A stretch of 64,000 bases of DNA from Pagrus major (lineage: Eukaryota; Chordata; Actinopteri; Spariformes; Sparidae). The position numbers and the translations under genes are program-made. Shown here one piece after another: positions 48,448 to 60,500 of the stretch (positions are counted from its first letter, which is position 1; each line of letters opens with the position of its first letter). The notes beneath the pieces were generated by a model that was not told the origin of the DNA, ran no database searches, and saw only the letters and a list, made by a program, of their open reading frames with translations. The stretch spans positions 18,667,292-18,731,291 of the forward strand of contig NC_133216.1 in NCBI RefSeq assembly GCF_040436345.1. Reading direction: 5' to 3'.

Positions 48448-48710
48448 CGGTTTGGTGAATAAATGGAGTTGAAATTAATGTTGAGAGAGGAGCATCACCG
48501 GGTTAGAAGGTGTAATTAAAACAGAGGCTCGAGGAGAAGGGATGAAAACCACAAAGCCGGTAAACGAGGCTCCCCCTCTGTCTGTCTGTGTCCTCTGTGT
48601 GTGAAAAAAAAGACATAAACACTGAGCTGGCTCACTGAGCTCACAGTGCGTCACCGCTGCAAGCTGAAACTCCCGGCAGCGCGCGCACACACACACACAC
48701 GTGCGTAAAC
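48448..48710 (-). promoter_or_regulatory. relt: Candidate relt promoter and non-coding exon 1
   Basis: A CpG-richer block ends in a consensus minus-strand donor (CCG then GTAAGTCAGAC, exon end 48448). An alternating GCGCGC(AC)n tract at 48679-48706 lies at its upstream side. It is the only good CpG-like block with a donor of the right strand between relt and arhgef17, apart from the transposon-borne one at 42983. No coding ATG is implied. Confidence 0.4.
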
Positions 48711-50330
48711 CCCCTCTGTCGGTCGCTGTTGTTCCCCCTGCAGAGGCTCACAACCTGGCGGTCAAAGCTCGTAAGGGCTGCAGGCATCTCTACATGGAGA
48801 GCCACAATACAGACACGTACATATGGAGTCCCAAAGTGTTCAATAAAAAAAAAATCTGTTTTCAGAAAGTATTTTTTAAAAACTTCAAAACTTCTTCCAT
48901 CTGGGTACATTTTTTTTCACCTTCCTTTGTACAGTAAAAAAGATTTGATCTCGTTTAAGTTTTGAGTTTATTAAATCAAAACAGATGTTTGCAGTTATCG
49001 GTGGTCTTCACATCAATTTCCAGTTCTTCAGCACCTGTTATTGTGCACGAATAGCTGCACAGCTGCTGTTAAAGTCGTAAAGGCACAGATGTTACTGACA
49101 TTAACTGTGCCTCTGTTCCATTTAAGTGCCCCAGTAAGTTGTGACGGTGTGACACAAAACTGAGAGACTGAAGCTGCAGGGTCTCTTCCTCCAGCCAAGT
49201 TTTGTGGAAATCCGTTCAGTAGTTTTTGTGTAATCCTGCTGACAAACCAACAAACACACAAGGGTGAAAACAAAACCTCCTTTGCAAAGATAAGTCAAAT
49301 CACTGTCAAACCTCGTATCATATTAGTACATTTATTTAAATGATAGTTTTTAATGTCTCTGTGATGTTCAGGTGAGATTAGTTCAACTCTCACTGTATAT
49401 CAACTCTATTCTCAGGAAAATGATTAATCGTTATAATCAGGGGCTGTCAAAAAGCCTCTGGGAAAGAAACAGGTGGCTGGAGAGTCGGTTGTGCGTCTGA
49501 CACTTCCAGTACTGTGCAAGAATAAAAGGGAAAATACAGTATTTCTAAACACACCTACATTATATAAGTCCGATCCCAGTGAATGAAGGAGATTTCCACC
49601 TGCCCACGTTCTTCCGCTGAGATGACCCAGTGAGTCAGTGTGAGTCAGTGACTCACAATCACTCATTCATGTCAGTCATAGATGAATCTCTGTGCTGTCG
49701 TCTTTACTGCGTCCTTCATTCATCACACACATCTTCACTGTTTGACACAGCATCTGAATACTGTGTGTGGATGTAAGTGTGTGTGTGTTCATGAGGGGGA
49801 AGGGCCGACATTAGTGTTTGTGTGCGTCCTGAATGGACTGCATTCATGCAGTTTTCCTCTATATACTGCAGGGCTATCATATCACAATACACTTCATTGT
49901 GGGTCAGTGGGTTAAAGTCAAATGAATAGTGGAGTGACACTGAAGCAAGCTGGTTTAAAACCCACAGTGGTGACTTTGTGCCACGGTCAGTGCTGCTTTC
50001 TGCAAGAGACGAGGAGGGCATCCGAAGACGTGTTGTGATTCATAACTGTTTATTTACTATCTATTTATTTATTGTTACTGTAAAGGACAGAAGGAAGAAG
50101 TTGATTCAAGGCTTACTTAGTCGTAAAAAATAAGACAAGGGCACTCTGTATCTGATAAAAGAAAGAGGATCTCTGACTTTTGCAATCAATTTTTTCGAAC
50201 CACCAAGATAAAGATCCAAGGTTTTTTCCACTTGACGTTAAGGATTGTGTAAATGGCTGTGACTACATGGGTGTGCGTGTCACGTTGAGTTCATGCTACC
50301 AGCAGTGGCACGTAAGTGTTGGAGTAAAGA
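48711..50330. other. Intergenic region, relt to arhgef17
   Basis: No gene seen. At about 49195-49260 a stretch reading AAATCCGTTCAGTAGTTTTTG followed by CAAACCAACAAACAC resembles the tail of a common fish retroposon. AATAAA hexamers on the minus strand cluster at 50049-50073 and could mark the far end of a long arhgef17 transcript. Confidence 0.4.
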
Positions 50331-50640
50331 AGGACTGCAACAAATAATTATTTCCATCATCCATTAATTGGTTATTCAGAATAAAAAAATACCCTAACAT
50401 GTTATCATATGTGATTAATTAACACAAAATCTATACATCACTTTTAAATATCACAGCTATCTTCAATATTGGTAGATTGCGCCACCCCTTACTTCAAGAA
50501 TGAATAAACTGAATGAACAATGGATAACACAGTTTCATACTAACATTCTTCCATGAGAAAGTATTTTTTCAATCATGAAAACTGTTGCAGATTCACTTTC
50601 TGTTGATGGATTAATCGATGAATTAACTGATAGTTTCAGC
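50331..50640. mobile_element. Diverged GCTGCAACTAAC-type miniature element
   Basis: The left end is GACTGCAACAAATAATTATTTCC; the right end is GATTAATCGATGAATTAACTGATAG. Same family as 6157-6483. Confidence 0.55.
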
Positions 50641-52014
50641 TTTTGTTCAAAACGAGCATCTAAGGTTACGTGCACATTCTGGTTATGAATACCCATCACA
50701 CCTTGGTTTAAGATGTCCCAGTTTTGAGAAACCCAAATGTTTCCTACATCCTGTGGCAAGCTAACACGTCATCCAGCTTTCTGACTGACACTAATTAAAG
50801 TGTTAAACTTACTTTGTTGGATGTTGTACGTTTGAAAAAAAGACACAAACTGGCACCAGTGAACTGATTTAATTACAAAGAAGAACCCACAGTGACAAAA
50901 ACAAGAACAGCTACGTACAGGAAGTAACTGTGATAGACTGTAACCATGACGACTGCAAGATGTCAACCAGAGACAAACAGACTTATGACCAGCCGTTTTT
51001 CCTTCCTGTAGACGTCCGTTACAAGGCAAACGTATGTTCTGGAGGTAACGCGGCTACCAGTGAAAACATCAAAACTCGATCTTTCAGTCGGCCATCTTGT
51101 CTTCTTTTGGAAAGATTTATGACAGTTATAATTTAAACATCACTGACAGCGCATGCCAGAGAGGAAGGGGAGGGGAGGGGGGGAATACAAACAAAAAAAC
51201 AAACCTTACACAAATATATAAAAATATGCCATTAGATTCATATCAACAATTGAGGACCGTGGGTGCACTATTTACAGAAAAAAAGGCAATATATACCAAT
51301 ATTTACAACAATAAAGACTTATTTCACTTACGGCCATGAGAAGGTTACTTACAAGCTGCTGAGAGTTACAGTGATAAGAGTGTTTGATGTGATGGTGAAA
51401 ACTTAAGTGTAAATCTTCTGTTCCTTTAACTGGCACACAACATGCTTCATTCTCTCAACTCTTAAGATTTACTTCATATCTCAGATGTGTTTACACGTGT
51501 GTGCATGCTTGTAAAAAAAAAAATAAATGGCTGAAATATGATTATTCAGTCTTTTATACTCACGTGACTACCACGGAAACAGAAAAGTATATTCGTAAGG
51601 CAGACTTTTAAAGAGAATCTACAATCCGAGCGAGCTGAATTGAAAGTTATGGACTCTAGGGTGACAGTTTCGAAAAAATTGTGAATCAAAGCCATCAAAC
51701 TAAAATGTTTTAAACTGTGGACATTAAGTTAGATTTACCCAGATCTTGAAAATGCACTAAAAACTCATGAAACTGCTTTTTTTTTATGCCCAACTCACAG
51801 TTTCAGAAGCGCTCGTACCAGCAGAGTTACCACACAGATGTTCCTCCTAACACTGTTCACAGCTCTCCATTGCTCTACAGCCAGCATAGATATACAGCAT
51901 CTTTATGGCCATCATGGCAGCTCTTGGCACTGAGAACACAAACATTAATTTTGTCGTGAATCATACAGCACATAAAAAAACATTTACATCTGCTACTTTA
52001 GCGTCAGAGGATGT

Positions 52015-52560
52015 TAAAGGAAAAATTGAACCTTTGGGGATATAATCTTATTTGCTTTTTGCTTAGAGTTGGACGAGAGGATTGCTACCGCTCTCGTGTC
52101 TATAAATTATGAAGCTACGGCCAGCAGTGGGTTAGCTTAGCTTAGCACAAAGACAAGAAAATAGGGGGAAAACGGCAAGCAACGTAAGTCACTAATTAGC
52201 TCGTCGATTCTCATTTAAATCAGTACAAAAACCAAGGTGTGAAATGATATGTTGTAGTTTTACAGGGGTTATGTGCTGTAACTCACATAGCCTAGCATAG
52301 CGCAGCGACTTCCTGAGCATTTGCACACGTCGGTTTATGTATGAAATAAACAAACGACATGCAAGATGTTAATTTTCTGAGCTTGAGTTTTGTTGAACAG
52401 AGCCAGGCTAGCTGTTTCCCTGTTTCCAGTCTTTATGCTAAGCTAGGCTAATTGGCCGTTATTATTTACCGTTCACACGAGTAGTGAGTATTAATCTTCT
52501 GACCCAACTCTCAAGAAACCGAATAAGCGCATTTCCCTCAACGTCAGCTAAAATTCTCAA
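52015..52560. mobile_element. Fold-back element, TTAGCTTAGCTTAGCACAAAGAC type
   Basis: The left arm GGGTTAGCTTAGCTTAGCACAAAGAC and right arm GTCTTTATGCTAAGCTAGGC are inverted. It is the short form of the element at 27925, lacking the zinc-finger-like interior. Confidence 0.65.
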
Positions 52561-53251
52561 ACTTTCCTCTGCCGTATCTTCACAGGCTACCACGAGCTAA
52601 CTGGAATTTTGTCTAAATTGTGGTCAGAAAATCACAAACAAGCTCCTTTTTATACTTCTTTCTATACTTCTTCTACACTTACAGAGGCTAAGAGCTTGCA
52701 AGCTAGTTAGCGGCTATCACAACAACCAGCCAATCCTCTTAGCTGTTAGCCGCTCTCACAGTGGGAGAGTTACCCTAATGTGTGTACGTTTGTAAAGCGG
52801 GGAATTGTGAAGGTGAAGTGCCCAGATGGCTGTCAAAGTGCGATGAGGTTTTGTAGGCTTGGAGAGATCAAAGACAATCACTGCTTAACCCCAAAGCCTG
52901 AGGCTAATGTTCGTGTGTGTGTGTGTGCAAGGACAAGTCAGAGTCACCCTCCACTTCACTAGACATCTGCTGCAGGATGAGGGAGAGCTGACTTTTCACT
53001 GTGTTTATGTGTGTGTGGGTGTTTAATGGCTTAACGTTTAGCCTTCTGAAGGCACGTGCAGGTGCTCAGCATTCGTCCTTCTGACCTACTCTGCATCTTG
53101 TGCTGTCTTGTCTCACAAGCGAACGACATGCATCAATCATTACTGAAATCAGAGTCCGTGCATTCAGGGTGCAACAATACATTTTAGCGATATACCTTCT
53201 GTAACAACAGTGCCACAACATGCAGAGAGGAGCTGAAAGATTATTGAAAAA

Positions 53252-53555
53252 TTAAAAGGTGCGCTATGCAAGAACCTGTTGAATTCGTACTCCAAACAAA
53301 TAAGAGGGCAGCGTGTCATTGGAGTAACCGCTAACTAATCGCCAGCCAAACCAGGGACTTTCTGGGCTGAGCTACTCCATCAGCCTGTTGCCTCCTGAGG
53401 TACAAAGTGGTATTATGAGATAAGAGGGGCTGGAGCTAGCTGGTTAGCATGCTAACTTCAGCAGCATCTCTGCAACACAATATACAGACGTATTTCACAT
53501 GACGATAAAACTATTATTTCTTCGCATTTTGTTAATAAAGTTTTTATGCTCTAAA
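53252..53555 (+). mobile_element. MITE of the AGGTGCAATATGTAAGAATT family (first of a pair)
   Basis: It starts TTAAAAGGTGCGCTATGCAAG and contains AGCTGGTTAGCATGCTAAC. It runs directly into the next copy without a complete right end. Confidence 0.75.
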
Positions 53556-53942
53556 TTAAAGGTGCATATATGTAAGAATTTCAGTTTAAGACATTCAAAA
53601 ATTAACTAAAATTATCAACAGAATGTGAAGAAATAACAGTGCTGACGTTATGTCAAAGAGGTCTGCGTATTGTGTTGAAGAGACATCTGCTGAAGTTAGC
53701 ATGCTACCAGCTAGCCCCGGGCCTGAAACCTCTTTCTCCCAGCGGCCCAAAGCTCATGTGCTAAAGTTATAAACACCATCACTCCCCTGGTAGTCAGGGT
53801 AGCTGCACGGCTAACTAAGCTAACAGTAGCTACAGTCATGGGTGTATAAAAAGAATACAGTTAGCAGCGGTTAGCAATTACTCTGGTGGTATGTGGGGAG
53901 AATGAATTAAAGGTGGCCAATTCTTACATATGGCACCTTTAA
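53556..53942 (-). mobile_element. MITE of the AGGTGCAATATGTAAGAATT family (second, inverted)
   Basis: It starts TTAAAGGTGCATATATGTAAG and ends TTCTTACATATGGCACCTTTAA. The interior is reversed relative to the copy on its left. Confidence 0.8.
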
Positions 53943-55438
53943 GCAAATCTTAGCATTTGGCACGCTGACAGGCAAGAGAGTAACTGTGTTTGGATACAAT
54001 GTGAAGTTAATTTTGGGCTCTGTGATCGATAAGAAGGGACACGAAATACTTCCACAGCCTCTCCCCTCTGATGATGTTCCTCTACACTAATGGAGCCACA
54101 CGGATCTGCATGAAGAACCCTGTGTTGTGTATGAGTGGACTGTGTCGTTACACCCCGACTTTATCTGCCCGTGTATCTATTCCGTTAATCAATCCAAGGC
54201 CTCCTTGTTCTTCAACTAAAAAAAAAGAGAAAAGAAATAAGTGAAAGCTACATCTTCTATAAATTAAGTGCTGTAAAAGAAGGCGCTAAAAATCAAAACC
54301 ATAAATACTGTACACAACTATCGTGATCTGCTACCACAGCCTAGCGTCATCTTTAAAGAAATCAGTGACTTCGGCTGCTGATTTCCGCTCAACAACGTGA
54401 AATTTCATGGCTAAAGGAATCTTTCCAGATCTCCTTAATGTCAAAACTCTAACACATACAAGGCTTTGGCATAGTCATATCGAGAAGGAATGTCTCCAAT
54501 GCACTTTTTTTTCTCTACTTGACTCCAGTAGTGGGCATCATCTACGTCCATGTCATCTTAAACTGGCAGCAAAAAATGAAATAAGAAAATCAGATATGAT
54601 GTGTATATCTGTGGGGAAACACACTTCTATGTTTTTTCACAAATGTCTTCAGATACAGCGGGTGAAGGCTGTGCACTACTGTGTGTGACTGTGTTTATAG
54701 TGTTGTTATATACCCTTGACACATATAGCACTTCAATGATGCGCTTATCTCCCTTTACAGAAGAACAGATGATCTATAAGCAATGATCTGGGAGTAATTT
54801 GAACTCTAGCTGCAGAAAACAGCACAAATTCAGAATATCCATCAAACTACAGTCCGTCGCGGTCTGTTTTACATCGCTTCCACTCAGATTTTCATGTTTT
54901 TATAGGACATTTACTTCTGATCATCAGGTGCCACTTTGTCTGCAGTTCAGGCTAAGATGAAGTGATGATGGAGTAAAGGAGTTGATGTCCAAGTCCATAA
55001 AAAACACAGAAAAATGTCAAAGGACGAGTACATGCTTCACTTATGTCTCAGTTCACCCTCCTGTGTAATGACATTTTACAGAGTCCAAGTCCTCTTCTGT
55101 CTTCTTCACTTGTTCTCGGTCTAAACTTACATCCATCCAAAGTCTAGTTTTTCCCTTGTCCATGTCCTTCAGTTTAAAGACGCTTTGCTAGACAACATTT
55201 TCAGATGCCAAAAAACGGAAAAATACACACGCACGGACACCACTCAGTGAGGTACAACGCACACCATCAGGAACATTAACACAAGAAAACTGGGTTTGAA
55301 GTGATCATATTCATTAGTAAGTCCAGGAGGGAGTTGACAGCCATATTATGCACATAGAGACCAAGTGGACTGAGCAGAGGACCAAAACAACTACACCAAA
55401 AAGTGAAGAGTCAAGAGCTTGTGCGCCTTTCGATTGTC
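53943..55438 (-). other. arhgef17: arhgef17 3' UTR (probable)
   Basis: Unique, low-repeat sequence directly follows the arhgef17 stop codon. No coding signal and no convincing AATAAA on the minus strand was found inside it, so the 3' end is not fixed and may lie beyond the paired MITEs. Confidence 0.45.
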
Positions 55439-57594
55439 TCAGACCCTCCAAAGCAAAAGATGGTTGGTACTGTCGTCCCGTCCCACTGTTTCACTGCTGT
55501 TGGTCAGCCTGAAGTCCTCGTAGCCATCGCCGCCGGAAATGACAAGGTGATTGGTTTTAGGAGGGATGTGGGCAGAAGCTCGACGACGCGCGGAGTCACG
55601 CCTTTGGAGGTTGCCGTCAACTGTGCTGCCGCTCTGGGATTGGCTGCCTAGAACACAGAAGGAGGAGGTGAAACGTCAGACTTGAAGCTTTCGTTTAATT
55701 CAGTTCAGTTGTTAGTCGGACGTGAGCGCACGTAAAAAACAATACCTGTGGAGTCAGTTGTTGCAGGAGGGAAGTTCATGTCAAACCCTTCAGGCAGTTC
55801 GATCGATGTCAGGAAGCGAACGTGGCCCGTGTGTCCGTGAGCCGAGCCCATCGGCGCCAGGGGAGTTTTCAGTGTGCCAGGCCCGGTTCCTGAGCTCACC
55901 GCTGGGATCGTCAGCGTGAGAACCACCCCTGGAGAGCAACAGCAGCTTAAAATGTGCTGCAGTTCAGGCTAAAATCTTTTTTTAATCCAGTTAATGATCA
56001 ATGTAAAATCAAAAAATACTACCATTTTAAATCTATTTAAACAAAAAACTTGTGTGCTGATCAAACACTTAATATTACGTTAAGCATGTGACATTTGCTT
56101 GTTTCCAGACCTGTGAATCGCCGCCCAGATCGGAATTAAAGAGTGAAACAAAATGGAAATTCTGTTTAATTATCAGGTAATCATGTATGTAAAAAGTTTG
56201 TGTTTTACCTGCACTGGTGCCGATCCACAGCAGATCCTTACAGGCCAACAACGCTGTGATTCTCAGACAGGCGGCCTTGTGCTGTCTGATGATCGCATCT
56301 GCACCTGAGTGGAGAGAAAGAAAAGAGAGAGAATTAATGAATGTGGATTAAAATGTAGGGAGCATGGAGAGGTCAAGGACTGAGTCATTTAAAAATGTGA
56401 AATAAAGGAAAAACTTCCTGCATATGAGCTGCTGCTCAGATTGAAATAATATAAAATGTATACACATTTCTGGCACTCTTAAAGCACACATGCGCTCATA
56501 CTCCCTGTGTGTGTTTACCTGCAAGCATCTTATGCACGGCAGGTGCCACGTCCACCTCTGTCAGGCTCTCCCAGCTCTGAGCGTGATACAGTCTGACCTG
56601 TGCGCTGCCCTGCAGCGCCAACCACACACCCTGCCCGTACGCCACCATGCAGGTCACGCACCGACTGCTGTCTGTGCCCACCTGGAACCAGTGCTGAGAC
56701 GGAGAGAGGAAGTGTTACACATGACAGTCTGCCTGCCTCTTCATTTATCCACCCGCGCACACACATCCATCACCCTCCATCTGTCCACCTACCTCTTGTA
56801 CCAGTGTAGTTGTATTGATGATGAGGACTCTGTTCTGTGAGCCACACCACAGTTTTCCTCCCACAGGAACCATCTTGGTGACAGGGCTGCTGGGTGTGCC
56901 AAGAACTAATGTCTGGGAAGACTGAGGGTCCCAGAAACTACCTGCAGATCGAGATAAAGAGTCAGACTCTGTTGCCTTATATTTTAAAAAGATTTACATT
57001 TACATTTATGTCTTAAATGATGTGTGTGGTGGCAGGTAGGGTTATTATTTAAACAGGTAAAGGTAATGTCAGTATCTAGAGCCCTTCATTCCCTAAAGGT
57101 GCAGATCAATATGGCTGTGCAGTCGCAGGAACTTAAACAAAATGTTGCCAAAAACACCTCAACTTCCCCCCTTAGTTTACCTGCTTCTCTCTGGTAGACT
57201 ATCACCTCTCCGTTGGCCAAAGACACAAACACTTTGTTGTCCAAATATCTGTAGGAAGAAAAAAAAGAGGAATGTAAAGCAAACAAATAATGAGATCAAA
57301 ATACTGACAATACAAAAGATTTATATATTTTCTGCAGAAACAGGAAGGTGACACAGGTAAGACGGAACACATTCAAACCCAGCTGCATCATATGGCTTTC
57401 AATTCCTTTTTTCTCCCAACTCAATTACTCTATTGTCTAATACGGCATAAATCCCAGTATTAATCTTTGATTTAAAAGGTAAAGTAGTGTTCAAGAAGGA
57501 AACTCACAGCACACAGAGGATGGAAGCTGAGTGTTGCATCTTCATGCTGTTTTTACGGTTTCGGATGTTGTCCGACGACTGGTACACGTGGATA
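55439..57594 (-). CDS. arhgef17: arhgef17 exons for the WD40-like C-terminal propeller
   Basis: Exons 57508-57594, 57181-57248, 56793-56941, 56519-56693, 56209-56304, 55746-55928 and 55439-55647. They encode HVYQSSDNIRNRKNSMK, KVFVSLANGEVIVYQREAG, KMVPVGGKLWCGSQNRVL, DSSRCVTCMVAYGQGVW, ITALLACKDLLWIGTSAGVV and VISGGDGYEDFRL. They end HLLLWRV then TGA (stop 55439-55441). The repeated hydrophobic-GxxW pattern fits beta-propeller blades. Confidence 0.95.
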
Positions 57595-60500
57595 CTACCA
57601 TGAAACAGAAGCATTGCAGGAAATCAGGTGATAAAATCAGAACACCGACGAGAAAGGAAGCTACTTCTTTGTGCGTCACCCACCATCCATCCTCCGTCCC
57701 CAGCCACACTGAGCTCTGGTAGGCCTCTGGGTCTATACTGAGCAGGTCCTCCAGACTCGCCCTGGTAAACGAGCCCCGGGATGAGCGACGCATGGCACGG
57801 CCGTCCATGGTGCTCTCCGTGTGGCCGCGGCCTCCTCCGCCTACCCCCAACATCCCCGGTGCACCGTAGGTGCTCGCCACTGGGAACTCCTGCTCCTCCT
57901 CACTGCTGGTGGTCTCCGTAGCCATGTCCTTGGAGCCTGGACCCTCGTCATCTTAGACAGAAAAATGAGAGGGAGAGTTTATAATGTGTAGGTGTGTGTG
58001 TGTGACTGAAGTGTAAAGGAGGGTTTTTACTCACTGCCATAGCTGGATGATATGGTGGAGTGACTGGCCTGGCTCTGTAGGGTGGATGAAGGGCTGGGTG
58101 AATCCTCATCATCAGTGTCATCACTGTCAAATGGAACAAGCTCCGCCCCTGGTCCTGGAGGCAATCAATCAATCACTGCATCAGCTACATATGTTTATAA
58201 CAGAAAGCTGCAGTACATACAAGTTGAATACCAGTCAGTGTACGTCATAAAGGTTAATATAAGTAGGAGCTCTTGCTGCTTGTCATGTTGTAAAACCAGT
58301 TACGGACCCACCTGTAGGTTGCTCCGTCAGCTCCAGAGACGAATGAGAAATAGATATGTGGAGCTGCTGCTGGGTGTGACTTTGGGCTCCAGAGATAGGG
58401 ACGACGGCGGGCTCTGATCCACGCTCCCTAAGAGGTGACAAGGGATTGGTTAACGCTACAGAGAATGAGTGGCAATTGGCAACTGAAGCCAGAAGAAACG
58501 GATGAGCTCCACATGCTGAAATCTGCAGGTTTTCCCGTCTTACAAAGCAAGGGGTGCTCTTAATGACCTCATGCTTTGTTCGACCTGTAATTTTACTACA
58601 ACTACTAAACACATCACGCGTGTGCTCTGACCTTCCCTTGAGTCCTGGCACCGCAGCGATACATATGATCCTCGCCGAGCAGACAGCGATACAGGCCTCC
58701 ACGGTGGGCTCGTCTTTGATGTTCAACAGACACACCTGGGGAGAAAAAACATCACCACCCCATCAGTCCAAGTGTCTGCGTGTGGGATAACGCTTATTGT
58801 CACCTTTAAGTCCCGACTGGTCAGTAAATTAACAGTATTGTCTCACCTGTCCCACGTATCCATCGCTGTTACACACCCACACCTCACAGCCGCTGTCAGG
58901 ACAGCTGTGGCTGGGAGACGCACACGAAAACTGGAGACAAACAACGAAACATGAGTGGAGATCACTTTCTGTACACATGCAAACATGGCTTGTTTAAGGT
59001 ATGAACTGATTTAAATGGCTGAAATAAATTACAATTCTCCCTTCACATCTACATATACACAGAAAGTATACAGTAGATGCTGCTCTCACCTGCATTCCAC
59101 TACGTGTCTTCATTATAGGGATGGCCTTAAGAAACTCTGGGTCCCACTGGTCCTTATTCATCGCTAAAAGCAATGTCACATTGACAATTCGACCATTTGA
59201 AACAATCACTGCATTAAAATTCTAATTAATTAAACACATTTTACTTTTTACCAAACAAGCTACAGTTCAGAAAAATAACGCTTTGTCTCACTGACCGAGC
59301 TTCTTCTTGGCTTCTTCGAAGGCCTGCTCAAAGTTGGAACGAGTGTCGGGCGAGGTGAACTCGAAGACGAAGCTGCTCTCAGCGGACGCCGTGGTGAACT
59401 CGAGCTTCGTGGGGAGGAAGGTCATGCTGAAGGCCAGAGACTGCTTCTCTGAGAGCTCCCTGTGCACCGACGCCATCAGGTCCTTTATTACCTCGTCGAG
59501 GGACTGAGGAAGATGAAAGTGACGAGAAAAAAGACCGTTAGATGGTTTACTACATCATAGAAGAGAAGACCATAACAAAGAAGACCACACAGTACCTGGT
59601 GTGGGAAGCTGAGGGTCTCGGACAGTTTGCTGATCTGACCCAGAGTGCTGAGATCCTCGTCTAATCGGCTGATCATTTTCTGGATGCTCTCCTTGTTTGT
59701 CGCCTGAGTGGAGCCTGATGCAGAGATGAAAAAACTTTTAATAACTAATTTCAATATTGATGAATAAGGCAACGGAGGGAAAGGTTATAAAGACCGGATG
59801 TGTTTGATGGTGGAGACGGAGCCTTACTTTTCACCACCTCCACCTCCTCCAGAGGAAGCTTCCACAGGAACTTGTATTTACTGGACGTGTCGATCACACT
59901 CGCAGCGGAGTATCTGAGAGAGCAGCAGAGGAAAGACAAAAAGATCCAATTCTGTCAAAACTAGGTCTGTGTCTGCTGTTCAACACCAGGGGGCAGTATG
60001 GTTTGGAAACTGAATTATGACAGTGCGTGTGTCTTTTCCGCCTCAGTCAGTGTTTGTATGTTTGTGTGCGTGCGTGTGTGTTTATTGCGTACAGGCTCAT
60101 GGAGCTGCGTCTTAATGAGCCAGACTTCCTCTTGAGCGTGGTGCAGATGATCAGATCACTGAAGAGGAAGAGAGAGCGGTCTTTCTTCCCACCCACTGTC
60201 TTCTACAGAGAGAGGAGGGAGAGAAGAAGAGCTCAGGAAATCTCAACTTTGACTATGAGTCATCCACACAACAGTTTAAGTTTCAATACAATAAATATTT
60301 GATATATTATAGTGGATTTTTCTAGCATATGAACTTATTTTCCCAGACATGACACCAATTTAGAGACCTAACTATTCCTTAAATCAGAAAAGTACTTCTT
60401 ACCGCCTCCATGACCATTTCCTGTCTCAAAAACTTCCTCTGTGGGTTCAGGATCTAACACACACACATAAAAAGAGAGGTGATCAGAACTGGAGGTGGGA

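Noticed and set aside
56490-56840. Plus-strand and second minus-strand frames over arhgef17 exons
   Set aside because: Shadows of the true arhgef17 exons at 56519-56693 and 56793-56941.
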